Assembly (NCBI GenBank): GCA_011634665.1
Contig: WAEK01000004.1
Span: forward strand, 586,001 to 650,000
DNA from: Mortierella sp. BCC40632
Lineage: Eukaryota; Mortierellomycota; Mortierellomycetes; Mortierellales; Mortierellaceae
Direction of reading: 5' to 3'
Length of the DNA stretch: 64,000 bases
Within the stretch, counting starts at the first letter, position 1; every line of letters starts with the position of its first letter. The notes beneath the pieces were generated by a model, which searched no databases, was not told the DNA's origin, and saw nothing but the letters and a program-made list of their open reading frames with translations. The position numbers and the translations under genes are program-made. Shown one piece after another: positions 45,961-56,941 of this stretch.

Positions 45961-46469
45961 CACAGGAAGCAGTAGATATGCTGTACGAGAAGTTTGCGGG
46001 CCACTATCGTCCTGCAATAGCTGCTTTGGTATATCACCCGAGATGACACAGCATGATGAGTGCATTAAGGCAGTTGTATACGTACAGTGGTGGTAATACT
46101 CTCGGCGCTGACTTTTTTCTTTCTTTGTTGCCCTCTCACATGTAGGAAAGAGCTATCGAAAACAACGAACCGGGCGCATGGAAGAGGATCATTGACGATG
46201 CGGAGGACAGGCTGACATCTTGGAAACATCGAAACATCAAAGGCAGCATTTGCTATGAGATCAGACGCCTTCACGACAAACACAGCCAATATAAACATCG
46301 GCTTGCGGAATCCATCGAGAGCATGCTTGGCCTCTTAATGTACCAGCGCTGCATATTTGGGAGTCATGACCTTGTCCTCAAGGACATAGACCCTCAGTTG
46401 GTGGAGCATGCGTTTGGTCGGATCAAAATCATCTCAGGTAAGGCTACTACTGTTTTGGACGAGCCCTTC

Positions 46470-46709
46470 TGTCATGGACAAAGCAGGGGTCTTAAGGTAA
46501 GGGGGGCAGGGTAGGACAAATATATTATTTTATTGCAGACTGGTTGGTAGAGGGCGTGTCCCTCTTACTCTTTTATACTATAGAAAATAAACTTATGCTT
46601 TCCGAACGCGTCCCGTTCGGAAAGTATACTTGGATACACTTTCCTCTATCCGCCGGGGCGGATAGTTGCCCGCGATCCTATAGAGAAAAAGGGTTAATCG
46701 ATCGTGACA
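46470..46709. mobile_element. Solo LTR (240 bp) in Crinkler B
   Basis: Begins TGTCA and ends TGACA, flanked by the 5-base duplication CCTTC at 46465-46469 and 46710-46714. The uninterrupted sequence is preserved in copy A. It contains two hairpins: CTTTCCGAACG with CGTTCGGAAAG (about 46599-46624) and CTATCCGCC with GGCGGATAG (about 46646-46665). An AATAAA-like signal is present. Confidence 0.82.
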
Positions 46710-47428
46710 CCTTCGTTTCCAAGTCTGTGGAGAGCTCTTTCATGGCCACAGATCTCTAATTCAAGAAGGAGGTCCGGAAACGGATGGTGAAAGCAACAGC
46801 CTCTGATCAAGGATGTGTGTTTGAGAGGCTCATGATGAATGTGTTTAGCAAGACATTCAACAAACAATCCCTATCGGATTGGCCGCATCAGCCTGCCATT
46901 TCTGAAATGTGCCCAGCTCTGGTCGGTAAAGCGGAGATCGTTGGGTGGAGAGAACCTGGACTTGAGCAAGGCACGACTCATGCAACAATGTCGATGGAGG
47001 ATTTCATGGACGCCCATGTTAACCATCAGTCAACTCGCAACAGCATGCCTGTCGCCCCATTCTTCTTCCCCAAGTCCAAGCCGTCGGGACTGGATTTGGT
47101 TTTCTTTATTCGGATCGATGGTGCTCGGTTAGTACCTGTTTTTGTGCAGATGAAGCTACATCAAGGGTCATCCAACTTTTCAGAGAAGGACTGGAATGAG
47201 GCACTCAGCACAGTCTCGGCTCCTTAAATCGAGGGTCACGCAAAGACATTCCGCAAGTTCTGTCCTGAAAACGTCTACTATATCAGCATGATTGTCGCAT
47301 ACCTTACTCGGTGGACGGACAAGCTGCCAGCAGCATCTGATCTCCCGAAGGACCCCAGTGGTGTTTAGCAAGTCGTGATCAACATCGGTGATGATAATTT
47401 CGGCGATATCTTCCCCAAGGATCATGTA

Positions 47429-47590
47429 TGAAATAGGACAGCCACGTTGCTGCGCCTACCTCTGTACAACATAGTGGCACACCACTATCCGCGCCCCCAA
47501 ATAGTCCCTCAACCTGTATAAATACCCCTCTCCTACCATCCTTAATAAAGCAGACTTACTCCGATTTCCACGATCGCCTTTTCTATTGCA
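47429..47590. mobile_element. Second solo LTR (162 bp) in Crinkler B
   Basis: Begins TGAAATAG and ends CTATTGCA (TG...CA termini), flanked by the duplication ATGTA at 47424-47428 and 47591-47595. Copy A lacks it. Internal TATAAATA and AATAAA signals fit an LTR promoter and poly(A) site. It is unrelated in sequence to the 240-bp LTR. Confidence 0.82.
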
Positions 47591-47721
47591 ATGTAGAGTT
47601 CATTGACCGTCTCAAGAATGCGCGAAAGCGTTCTGATGACTATGAGGATAGTAACGATGAGGATTGTTCCAAAAAGCAGAGGAGCTAGTCTACCACTGCA
47701 CCTTCTTCAGCCTCGTTGGCC

Positions 47722-49342
47722 ACTCTCTCTCTCTCCTCTCTCTACCTCTCTCTACCTCTCTCTACCTTTCTCCCCTCTACCCTCGACCTTCAACGATTGG
47801 TTTGCCATCAGTTCACCTAGCCTTCCATCCTCCTTGCTAGGGTCTATGCAGGGTGCGCCTCGAGCAGGCTGCAAACCATGGCACCCCGTTCTCATCCTTC
47901 TGACTTGTTCTTTATTCTCTAGAAGTCACACCCGATAGAATCCCAGGAATCTTTGAGTCCATTGGCTTCACATTGCTCCGCCTCGTCAGAGATCCTTGCT
48001 GTCAAAGGGTGAGAAGGCTGTCCTATTCAGGGTACCCACTTATCGTGGCGACCCTTGGAGTCATAACCTCCCCCATGATTCCCCGACTACAATAGTTACC
48101 AAACCGTTCCAACATGCCTCGTACCAGTTTCGCCTTGAGGTATCATCACAGTACCCGAGAGTCAAAGGTCATAGACCCTATGCAGGTGGCGCCCCCATAC
48201 ATAGGCTCTATAGTTATCGTTAAACCCAGGCGCTGCTTCTCAACAAGGGTACACTGGGGATGGTAAGGGGCACAAGAAGTCGTTGTAAGGTAGCATGGGA
48301 AAGAGGGAAAAGGTGCCGCTCCCTGGTCAACAGGGAGCAGTAAAAAGAGTGGTGCACGTTGGTCAGAGTAAGCCAGCACAAGTGGGATTCTCTCTCTCAG
48401 TAGGACACTTGAGCTGGGCAGCTCTAGGCAGGGTGACGACTGAGGTCACAGTATCCAGGTTTATGTCGCGACTGATGACATAGAGTCCAAGTTTATGTCG
48501 CGACTGGAGCCACAGGACACCTGCCAAGGCTGTGAGCTGAAGGTTTACCGGTAGAGACCACTGTGCTGGAGACCACTGTGCTGGAGGTTGGTGGTGGGAG
48601 TAGGGGTAAGAGTAGGAGTGAGAGTGAGAGTGAGAATGAGAATGAGAGTGAGAGTGAAAGTGAGAGTGGGAAGGGAGCTTACCTTATTGTTCTTCCTGTC
48701 AGTGGTGGCAAGTAGAGAAATGTGGAGAGGAGGAAGAGTGAGCTGAAGAGAGAAAAGAAGAGAGAAAAAAAATGCGAGTCTTTTATAGTGCGCACTGATC
48801 GAGTGGCTGACATGTGGGCAAAGGGTAGGGTGCCAGTCTGAGGTGTACGCCTGGTGTAAGAGTAGACCAAGGTCCTGGCTCCCACCAGGACACGGCAACA
48901 GTCAGGATCACTGGCACTGGCACTGGATTCGATACTAGACTCGACACTGGACCCGGCGCTGGACCCGGCACCTGTTTAGGCAAGTCGACAAAATCGTCGA
49001 GAGAGTTTCCGTCCTCACCACAACCAACCAAGCGACCCATCAACCATTTGTCATTTGCAAATCTCCATTTTCCATTTGCCATTTGCTGTTCGCCATTTGC
49101 CTCTGTCATTTGCCATTTGCCATTTGCCATTTGCCACTCGCCATTTCCCATCTGTCATCCGCCACTCGCCACTCTTCATTCGCGCTCGCTTTTTGTAAAA
49201 CGCCAGTATCCGCCATACGACTCGTTCTCTCTGGCAACTATGTAGCTGTACTTTGTAGACTTCTCTCTTTAGTCGACAGGGATGAAGAAGCGTTCCGAGG
49301 AGTGTGCTGCAGCCATCTTGGAGAAAGAGACACGCAGAGAGC
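47722..49342. repeat. Left arm of a 1.6 kb inverted repeat
   Basis: Nearly identical, in reverse complement, to 49973-51600. Anchor pairs agree: the CTAGAAGTCACACCC site at 47919 pairs with 51398, and the TATA site at 48788 with 50527 (coordinate sums 99317 and 99315). The arm holds a CT tract at its outer end, a (CATTTGC)n heptamer array near its inner end and a minus-strand CTATAAAAG box at 48788-48780. It starts about 20 bases past the homology end of Crinkler B. Confidence 0.93.
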
Positions 49343-49972
49343 TCTCTGGCAGTTAAAAAATTAGGATGGCATACAAAGGAGAGCAGGGGAGAGCAAGGAG
49401 AATAGAGAGTGGTCCGACCGACCGACATAGCTCTAGTTTCTTGGGAGATGACCGACGGCGCTTCAAGGAACAGCAGTGGTGGGTTGTCTCCTCTTTCTCT
49501 CTCTCTCTTTATCCGCTCGAACTAAAGTTCGATCAATAGACCCACTTCGAGAGTGCGTTCTCTCATCCATGCTTAGGAACAAGAACAGGAGTAGGAACAG
49601 AAACAGGAGCATGCACATGAACGGGAATAGGAGCGACTCTGTCCTGACCTCCTCCCGATGACGCCACCAAGTCGCACTCACTTCTCCTTTGAAGATCTGT
49701 CCTATCTTATTGGCCAGATCGTCTGAGCAGTCCAAGGCACAGCCTCGCAGAAGAATCACCTCTAGTCTGTGAACAAGCTAGACACCCCTTGGCCGGTTGC
49801 TTCTCCAGCTGCCAATCGAATTTGCGTCCAAGGGCACGGACATGTCTACCGAAGGGACTAGGTACTACTTGAAGTTAGATGGGTCTTCTTCCTCTGTCTC
49901 TCTCTCTTTCTTGTTTTTTTTTAAATTTGCAGAGAAGTGTATGCGCCAGGCTGTTGTGCACAGCACTTTTGT
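49343..49972. other. Spacer of the large palindrome
   Basis: 630 unique bases between the arms. A minus-strand frame ending near 49463 (ALDCSDDLANKIGQIFKGEVS then TWWRHREE) is vaguely gag-like but short. A GGAACAGG-rich stretch lies at 49576-49620. No transposase or integrase is visible. Confidence 0.5.
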
Positions 49973-51600
49973 GCTCTCTGCGTGTCTCTTTCTCCAAGAT
50001 GGCTGCAGCACACTCCTCGGAACGCTTCTTCATCCCTGTCGACTAAAGAGAGAAGTCTACAAAGTACAGCTACATAGTTGCCAGAGAGAACGAGTCGTAT
50101 GGCGGATACTGGCGTTTTACAAAAAGCGAGCGCGAATGAAGAGTGGCGAGTGGCGGATGACAGATGGGAAATGGCGAGTGGCAAATGGCAAATGGCAAAT
50201 GGCAAATGACAGAGGCAAATGGCGAACAGCAAATGGCAAATGGAAAATGGAGATTTGCAAATGACAAATGGTTGATGGGTCGCTTGGTTGGTTGTGGTGA
50301 GGACGGAAACTCTCTCGACGATTTTGTCGACTTGCCTAAACAGGTGCCGGGTCCAGCGCCGGGTCCAGTGTCGAGTCTAGTATCGAATCCAGTGCCAGTG
50401 CCAGTGATCCTGACTGTTGCCGTGTCCTGGTGGGAGCCAGGACCTTGGTCTACTCTTACACCAGGCGTACACCTCAGACTGGCACCCTACCCTTTGCCCA
50501 CATGTCAGCCACTCGATCAGTGCGCACTATAAAAGACTCGCATTTTTTTTCTCTCTTCTTTTCTCTCTTCAGCTCACTCTTCCTCCTCTCCACATTTCTC
50601 TACTTGCCACCACTGACAGGAAGAACAATAAGGTAAGCTCCCTTCCCCTCTCACTTTCACTCTCACTCATTCTCATTCTCATTCTCACTCTCACTCTCTC
50701 TCCTCCCCTCTTACCCCTACTCCCACCACCAACCTCCAGCACAGTGGTCTCCAGCACAGTGGTCTCTACCGGTAAACCTTCAGCTCACAGCCTTGGCAGG
50801 TGTCCTGTGGCTCCAGTCGCGACATAAACTTGGACTCTATGTCATCAGTCGCGACATAAACCTGGATACTGTGACCTCAGTCGTCACCCTGCCTAGAGCT
50901 GCCCAGCTCAAGTGTCCTACTGAGAGAGAGAATCCCACTTGTGCTGGCTTACTCTGACCAACGTGCACCACTCTTTTTACTGCTCCCTGTTGACCAGGGA
51001 GCGGCACCTTTCCTCTTTCCCATGCTACCTTACAACGACTTCTTGTGCCCTTACCATCCCCAGTGTACCCTTGTTGAGAAGCAGCGCCTGGGTTTAACGA
51101 TAACTATAGAGCCTATGTATGGGGGCGCCACCTGCATAGGGTCTATGACCTTTGACTCTCGGGTACTGTGATGATACCTCAAGGCGAAACTGGTACGAGG
51201 CATGTTGGAACGGTTTGGTAACTATTGTAGTCGGGGGAATCATGGGGAGGCTATGACTCCAAGGGTCGCCACGATAAGTGGGTACCCTGAATAGGACAGC
51301 CTTCTCACCCTTTGACAGCAAGGATCTCTGACGAGGCGGAGCAATGTGAAGCCAATGGACTCAAAGATTCCTGGGATTCTATCGGGTGTGACTTCTAGAG
51401 AATAAAGAACAAGTCAGAAGGATGAGAACGGGGTGCCATGGTTTGCAGCCTGCTCGAGGCGCACCCTGCATAGACCCTAGCAAGGAGGATGGAAGGCTAG
51501 GTGAACTGATGGCAAACCAATCGTTGAAGGTCGAGGGTAGAGGGGAGAAAGGTAGAGAGAGGTAGAGAGAGGTAGAGAGAGGAGAGAGAGAGAGAGAGAG
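49973..51600. repeat. Right arm of the 1.6 kb inverted repeat
   Basis: Mirror of the left arm. It carries a plus-strand CTATAAAAG box at 50527-50535, a GTAAGC donor-like site near 50632, two copies of an AGTCGCGACATAAAC motif (about 50814-50857) and an AATAAA at about 51402. Together these resemble a short transcription unit reading away from the centre. Reading frames inside are short and low-complexity. Confidence 0.93.
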
Positions 51601-51953
51601 GCGAAAAAGTAGTGTGAGGCATGGACATGGGCATGGATTTTAGCCTAAGTAGCATCTGGAAGACTTTTTAATAAACACATATCAGAGAAACCACAACTTG
51701 TCTTGTGTAAAGCCTTGGATACCTTGGTCCAAGAGATTCTAACTCGAAACACAAAAAAAGTTATTTGTCCAAGTATAGCAACTGCAACTGCAACCGCATT
51801 CCTTCATACCAATACACAAATCGCCACACATAGATGGACAAAGCACACATGGATAGGTAAAGCACACCCTGCACAGAGCACACCCTGCACAGAGCACACC
51901 CTGCACAGAGCACTCTGCACAGACCAAGCACGGGCTCACCTGCCAACATCCAC

Positions 51954-52003
<50 letters not shown>

Positions 52004-54061
52004 GGGATAGGATGGTGTATGCAAAGTATTACCCTCTACCAAGAGACTAGAACAACAACAGAAACAGGACCTGGTCTCTCTCAGTAATAGTAGAAACTGC
52101 AACAGCAAAGGCTGCGGTCTCTAGCAACAGTGGTAACACCAAACAACACCAACTACAGTGTCAGCAACGAGTTCTATCCACAAGGATGCTCTACCTATTT
52201 CTCATCTTCCATCGTGCCCCATCTTCACCATCTTCGGACAAGGCAGAGAGAGAGAGAGTTCCCTTCTACTGCAGCGAGATTCTAGTCCACCAGCACAGTC
52301 TCTGATTATTGGCTGTGCTTCCCCCGTGGCCACAGCCACCTCCCTGAAACAACAGCTCACCTCCAAGGATGACTCCAAGGATGACTCTAAGGATGGCTCC
52401 AAAGATGATTCCGTCCTTTACTGTATATCCGATGCATTGCACCACCTTTCTCCTATAGATCATGGATAAACAGTTTTTTCAACACTGACGATAAGGATTC
52501 GGTCGCAAGAATACTACTCCCACTGAGTGAACTAGAAGAAGGAGCTTATGCTGAGTAGGACACCGATGAGGAGCAGGAGGCCGTTCTTGTGGACAAAACG
52601 CTTTCTTGGTCTTTCTTCCTCCTTTTCATCCATTCCTTCTTCCCTCTTTCCTCCTTTCACTGATTCCCACTCTGTTATTTTCCAGCGACCTACATTGATG
52701 CTCAAAATATAAACGGTGATCACCAGGCGGTACAAATTCTATACCGGTAAATCTTATTGGTACGCCTCAGTCGGTAAAAAAAAAAAAAAAAAAAAAAAAT
52801 TACACGGAGCTAGTGCGTGGAAAACCTTTTGGTCCTCACAGGTCCTAACCTGGGATCCCAAGTCTCAAAATTTTTCAGACTTACACAAAGCAACTTCCTC
52901 TCACCTTTGTGCCCTGTCTTGATTTCTCCCATCTGCTTTGTATTTTTTATTTTCCACCTATATCGTTTCTGGGTCGTCCCCCTCCATTTCCCCTATATGT
53001 TTAGATAGTTTCTTCTTTCAAAAAGAGGCAGCAGAGGTCATGTCCTTTGCAGAGCATGGACAGACGCGTGCAGACAAAAAAAACCTCTCACGAGGCCAAA
53101 AAAAACTGTACAACTACTGCCCAAAATGTCCCTGCCTGTTCTCTTTCCTGTTGATTTTCCTCCTCATAAGACTTGTCGCCGTTCTCCCTCCATACGCTGC
53201 TCACACCGTCCTATCACTTGTCGTAATTATTCTAATTTAGATGAAAGTGGGAACATGTTGTGAACGGGTGTGTCAACCTTGCCTATATCCTACCTATGTT
53301 GACAAATCATCTTTCCTCCTTCACACAGCCTCTTGCACCAAACTGACTGCTGTAGAAATGCAACCGAATCTTTCTCCATTTGTCCTCTTGACTGATGTTT
53401 TTCCTTCCTCATTATCCTTGTCGCCTTTCTCACTCCAAACATTGCTCATGCTGCTCTTTCTCTTGATTTAATTATTCCGGACTGTAGCTGTTCACCCTCT
53501 TGCCTTCACCATTCTCCTTCTTGACTGTTGCTTTTCTAACACTTTTCTAACGATCTTCAAACACCTTTCTCGCACGTCCTTTTTCACTGTCGCTGTTCTC
53601 CCTCTTGCCTGTCGCTGGTCTAACACTGGTCTAACACTGGTCTAACACTGGTCTAACTGATCTAACTGGTCTAACCTGCTCTCCTTCCATCTCTCTCGAG
53701 ACATTACCGATCATGCTTTACGTAGTATGTGGCCCGACGCTCTCTTTTCACATCTCACCTCCACCCTTCGGATCTCTTTCATCATCTTGGCTAACTGGAT
53801 GGAAATAAATCTGAGATAAATCTTACAAGATGGCTCTTCAACAATTGGTGTCCATCTTTGAGAATCAAAGTGGCTATTGCAACTACTCCAATAGAACAAA
53901 TGTTTTCAGGGTTGAAGAGTCGAAGAAATGTTTACGATCGTGAAGTTTGGTGGCAAGGATGTGATGAGCAATTGATGGAAGCAGAGCGAGCTGCTCGAGG
54001 ATAGGATAAAAATACATTTTTATTTGAGTGTCAATCAGGTGGATGGTGATGCAGTGGTAGG
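51601..54061. other. Repeat-derived region between palindrome and Crinkler A
   Basis: Contains a CACACCCTGCACAGAG array (about 51862-51925), a CT repeat (51958-51994), short GGATGACTCCAA-type repeats (52367-52400), a poly(A) tract (52776-52799) and a TGGTCTAACAC array (53615-53675). At 53827-54005 a plus-strand frame with ATTPIEQMFSGLKSRRN may be the tail of a Tc1-type transposase. No intact gene. Confidence 0.45.
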
Positions 54062-56766
54062 TTAACTCCTCTGCTTTTTGGGGTTGTCCTCATCGTTGTG
54101 ATCCTCATCGTCAGCAGAACGCTTTCGCGCATTCTTGAGTCGATCAATGAACTCTACATGCTCCTTGGGGAAGATATCGCTGAAATTGTCATCACCGAAG
54201 TTGATCACGACTTGTTGAACACCACTGGGGTCCTTTGGGAGATCTGAAGCTGCTGGCAGTTTATCTGTCCATTTGGTAGGGTATGCAACGATCATGCTGA
54301 TGTAGATATTGTCAGGACAATACTTGCGAAATGTCTTTGCGTGGGCCTCAATCTTGGGGGACGAGACTGTACTGAGTGCATCACTCCAGTCCGTCTCCGA
54401 GAAGTTAGATGACCCTTGATGCAGCTTCATCTGAACGAAGACAGGGACCAACCGAGTGCCGTCGATCCGAATAAAGAAGACCAAGTCTGGTCCTGACGGC
54501 TTGGACTTGGGGAAGAAAAATGGGGCCACAGGCGGGTTGTTGCGGGCTGACGCGTGGTTGACATGGGCGTCCATGAAATCCTCCATTGACATTGTCGCGT
54601 GAGTCGTGCCTTGCTCGAGTCCAGGCTCCCTCCAGCCAACAATCTCCACCTTGCCGACGAGAGCTGGACACATGTCAGCGATAGGGGGTTCGTGTGGCCA
54701 ATCCGATAGAGGTTGTTTGTTGAATGTCTCACTAAATACACCCACCATGAACCTCTCAAACACACATCCTTGATCAGAGGCTGTCGCTTTCACCATCCGT
54801 TTCCGGACCTCCTTCTTGAAGTATGGATCTGTGGCCATGAAATAGTTCTCCACAGCCTTGGAAACGAAGGGCTCGTCTAAAACGGTAGTAGCTTTACTCG
54901 AGATGATTTTGATCCGACCAAACGCATGCTCAACCAACTGAGGGTCTACCTCCTTGAGGACAAGGTCGTGACTTCCAAACATGCATCTCTGATACATGAG
55001 GAGACCGAGCATGCTCTCGATGGAATCCGCAAGTCGATGTTTGTATTGGTTGTGTTTGTCGTGAAGACGCCTGATCTCGTAGCAGATGTTGCCTTTGATG
55101 TGTCGATTTGCCCAAGATACTAGCCTATCCTCAGCATCCTCGATGGTCTTCTTCCATGTACCAGGGTCATTGTATTCAATAATCCTTTCTATAGACAGAA
55201 AGATATTAAGGTTGCAGGTGTTGAGTATACTGGACATGAGATCATCTTTGCCCCCTCCAATCATGTTAGTAGCAAGTTAACATACCAATTGCTGCTATAG
55301 CCGGACGATAGCGGCCCACAAACTTTTCGTACAGCAAGTCGACTGCCCCCTGTGGAAATTGCTCGTCCAGAGCCAGTTTGGACTGACCGTCTTCTAGACA
55401 CGTCTGCACCCGAGAGATGTAGGCCATAATCGAGTTTTTCCCAGACCAGCCGGGAAACTCTAGATATTCAAAGGGAGTGGAACTATCCTTCAAACCAGAA
55501 CCAGAGCTTTGGACCCAGAAGAGCGTGTTGATGCTAAGCCCTGTGCCGCACGTAACCAGAGTGAGCTGATGCTGGCCAATGTCTCGAAACGCATGGAGGA
55601 TTGGCGAGAGCAATGGTCGAGCAGGGTTCACAAAGTCTGATTCTGACCTGAAGAAGTCGTTGAAGCTGTCGCCCAGGATCTGTGCCTCGTCGTTAATGAT
55701 GAGCAGTCGAGTATCGTCCTTGATCATTGGTAGACATCCGTGGCGGACAAGGCGTGTCTTCGTACTCTCAAAGACATCGCTGACATAGTATGAGAGCGAG
55801 AGCGAGGGATATTCAACCAGTCTGCAGAGTTTGCAGAACAGCGTGTTGAAAATGTCTTCGAACAGAACATGCGGACACGCCTGAAGCAGAGCCCAACGTG
55901 CACTGGTAAACGTCTTGCTACAGCCGGGGACACTCAGGCAGTACTTGAAGACAAGAAGCCGAGAGAGGAACAGCAAGAGCGTGATCTTCCGTACATAGTG
56001 GCTGTTGGCCCCGAAGTCCACGACTGTGGATTTGTCCTGGAGGTCCTTCAAGCGTTCGTGGACGGTGCTGTGAAGAGTCATCATATCTCCTGAGCCCCAA
56101 TCGTCATCTGCAGCATTAAAGTAGAATCCCCAGTGCTGAGAGAGAAGCTCAATCACAGCTCGGGTCTTGCCACAGCCTATGTCAGTACAAACGGAGATAA
56201 TCACTGGTCAGAATGTGTAACTAGGATGATGACTGCCACCCACAAACTATGTGTAGCTGAAGCTAACTTACCAGAGACACCAAAGACGGGTATATTATAG
56301 CGGTTGTTCTCCTTAACGAGCTCAAGAATGGATCCAGCTGCAAAATTCCTAGATGTAGAGTCGGGTATAGTTGGGTCAGGGAGATCCATGAACAGTAGAC
56401 TTGGTCGAGTCTCTGGTGGTTTTCCGAGTCCACGACGCCATGCTCTTGGTAAACCACGAATGGATCCTGTTGTAGTAGGTAGCGCCCCATCGCCATTCAC
56501 AAACGCGTCGAGAAACTTGGCCACATCTGATCCTGGTGCAAAGAATTGGTCCGTGATTGCTTTGATGTCGGCATGGAGGTCGCCTAGTCAGAAAAGTGGA
56601 GAATATGTGATGTTAGAACCACAAAAAAAAAAAAAAAAAAAAAAAAAGGCACAGAGACAAGAGAGCACGAGTGATCTCATACCAGACAGCGGCTTACTGG
56701 GACGAGAGCCATCCGAGTGGTAACCGGGAAGTGGAGTCAATGAGCGAGATGGTGCTGGTGCATGGA
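54062..56766 (-). CDS. Crinkler copy A (NTPase plus PD-(D/E)XK-like nuclease), header lost
   Basis: Exons 56766-56683, 56583-56272, 56176-55286 and 55188-54062 join in phase without stops. Order: a Ser/Pro linker, a helical segment (GSIRGLPRAW, LLFMDLPDP), Walker A GCGKT, a Walker B-like LLIINDEAQ, then a C-terminal half with PDLVFFIRID and PVFVQMKLHQG, spaced like the catalytic Asp and Gln-x-Lys of restriction-endonuclease-like folds. The C-terminus is basic-acidic with KNARKRS and NPKKQRS, a likely nuclear signal. In CR-type effectors the NTPase-nuclease pair follows an N-terminal header; here only a scrap (QRPPPQG, about 56880-56831) survives. Without the header, secretion or delivery is unlikely, and the first usable ATG would be internal (56524 or 56204). 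Confidence 0.85.
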
Positions 56767-56830
56767 CTAATAGTTGGAGAGAGAATATAATTAGCGAGGA
56801 TTAAGCTCATGCTAGCAGGATCAATCAGCG

Positions 56831-56883
56831 GACTCGTCTCATTGCCTTGGGGGGGAGGGCGCTGGACTGATGTGTGCAATCGT
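56831..56883 (-). pseudogene. Scrap of the Crinkler header with a GC donor
   Basis: The minus-strand sequence encoding VQRPPPQG aligns with the end of the copy B header exon, but the donor GTAATG is GCAATG here. Upstream (above about 56885) homology stops and the neighbouring plus-strand module gene begins. Confidence 0.6.
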
Positions 56884-56941
56884 AAAATAGTAAAAAAAAT
56901 ACGCGTGCACATTCTCACAGATGTCCACCTCTCACTTGCAG

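Larger units (their letters stand above)
44144..47691 (+). pseudogene. Crinkler copy B (NTPase plus nuclease), disrupted by insertions
   Basis: Header exon to 44357 (LWRVSIPDDD, DVWRDTPPKGTIHVI, the conserved end of the Crinkler header), then exons 44457-44540, 44629-44937, 45016-45846 and, after an intron, 46146 onward. The NTPase has Walker A GCGKT at the start of the fourth exon and a Walker B-like LLVINDEAQ. A PD-(D/E)XK-like nuclease block (LDLVFFIRID...PVFVQMK) is near 47090-47160. It is broken by a MITE (45852-45960), solo LTRs at 46470-46709 and 47429-47590, and in-frame stops near 47226 and 47367. The first 40 or so header residues are replaced by the minisatellite. Crinklers are secreted or nuclear effectors of oomycetes and fungi; this copy is not expected to be functional. 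Confidence 0.9.

Noticed and set aside
49343..49972. Palindrome as a complete DNA transposon
   Set aside because: The spacer is only 630 bases with no transposase, and no target duplication is visible at the outer ends.
50164..50532. Mirror-image ORFs of 65-125 codons in the palindrome arms
   Set aside because: They derive from the CATTTGC heptamers and Pro/Gly repeats; being present twice only reflects the inverted duplication.
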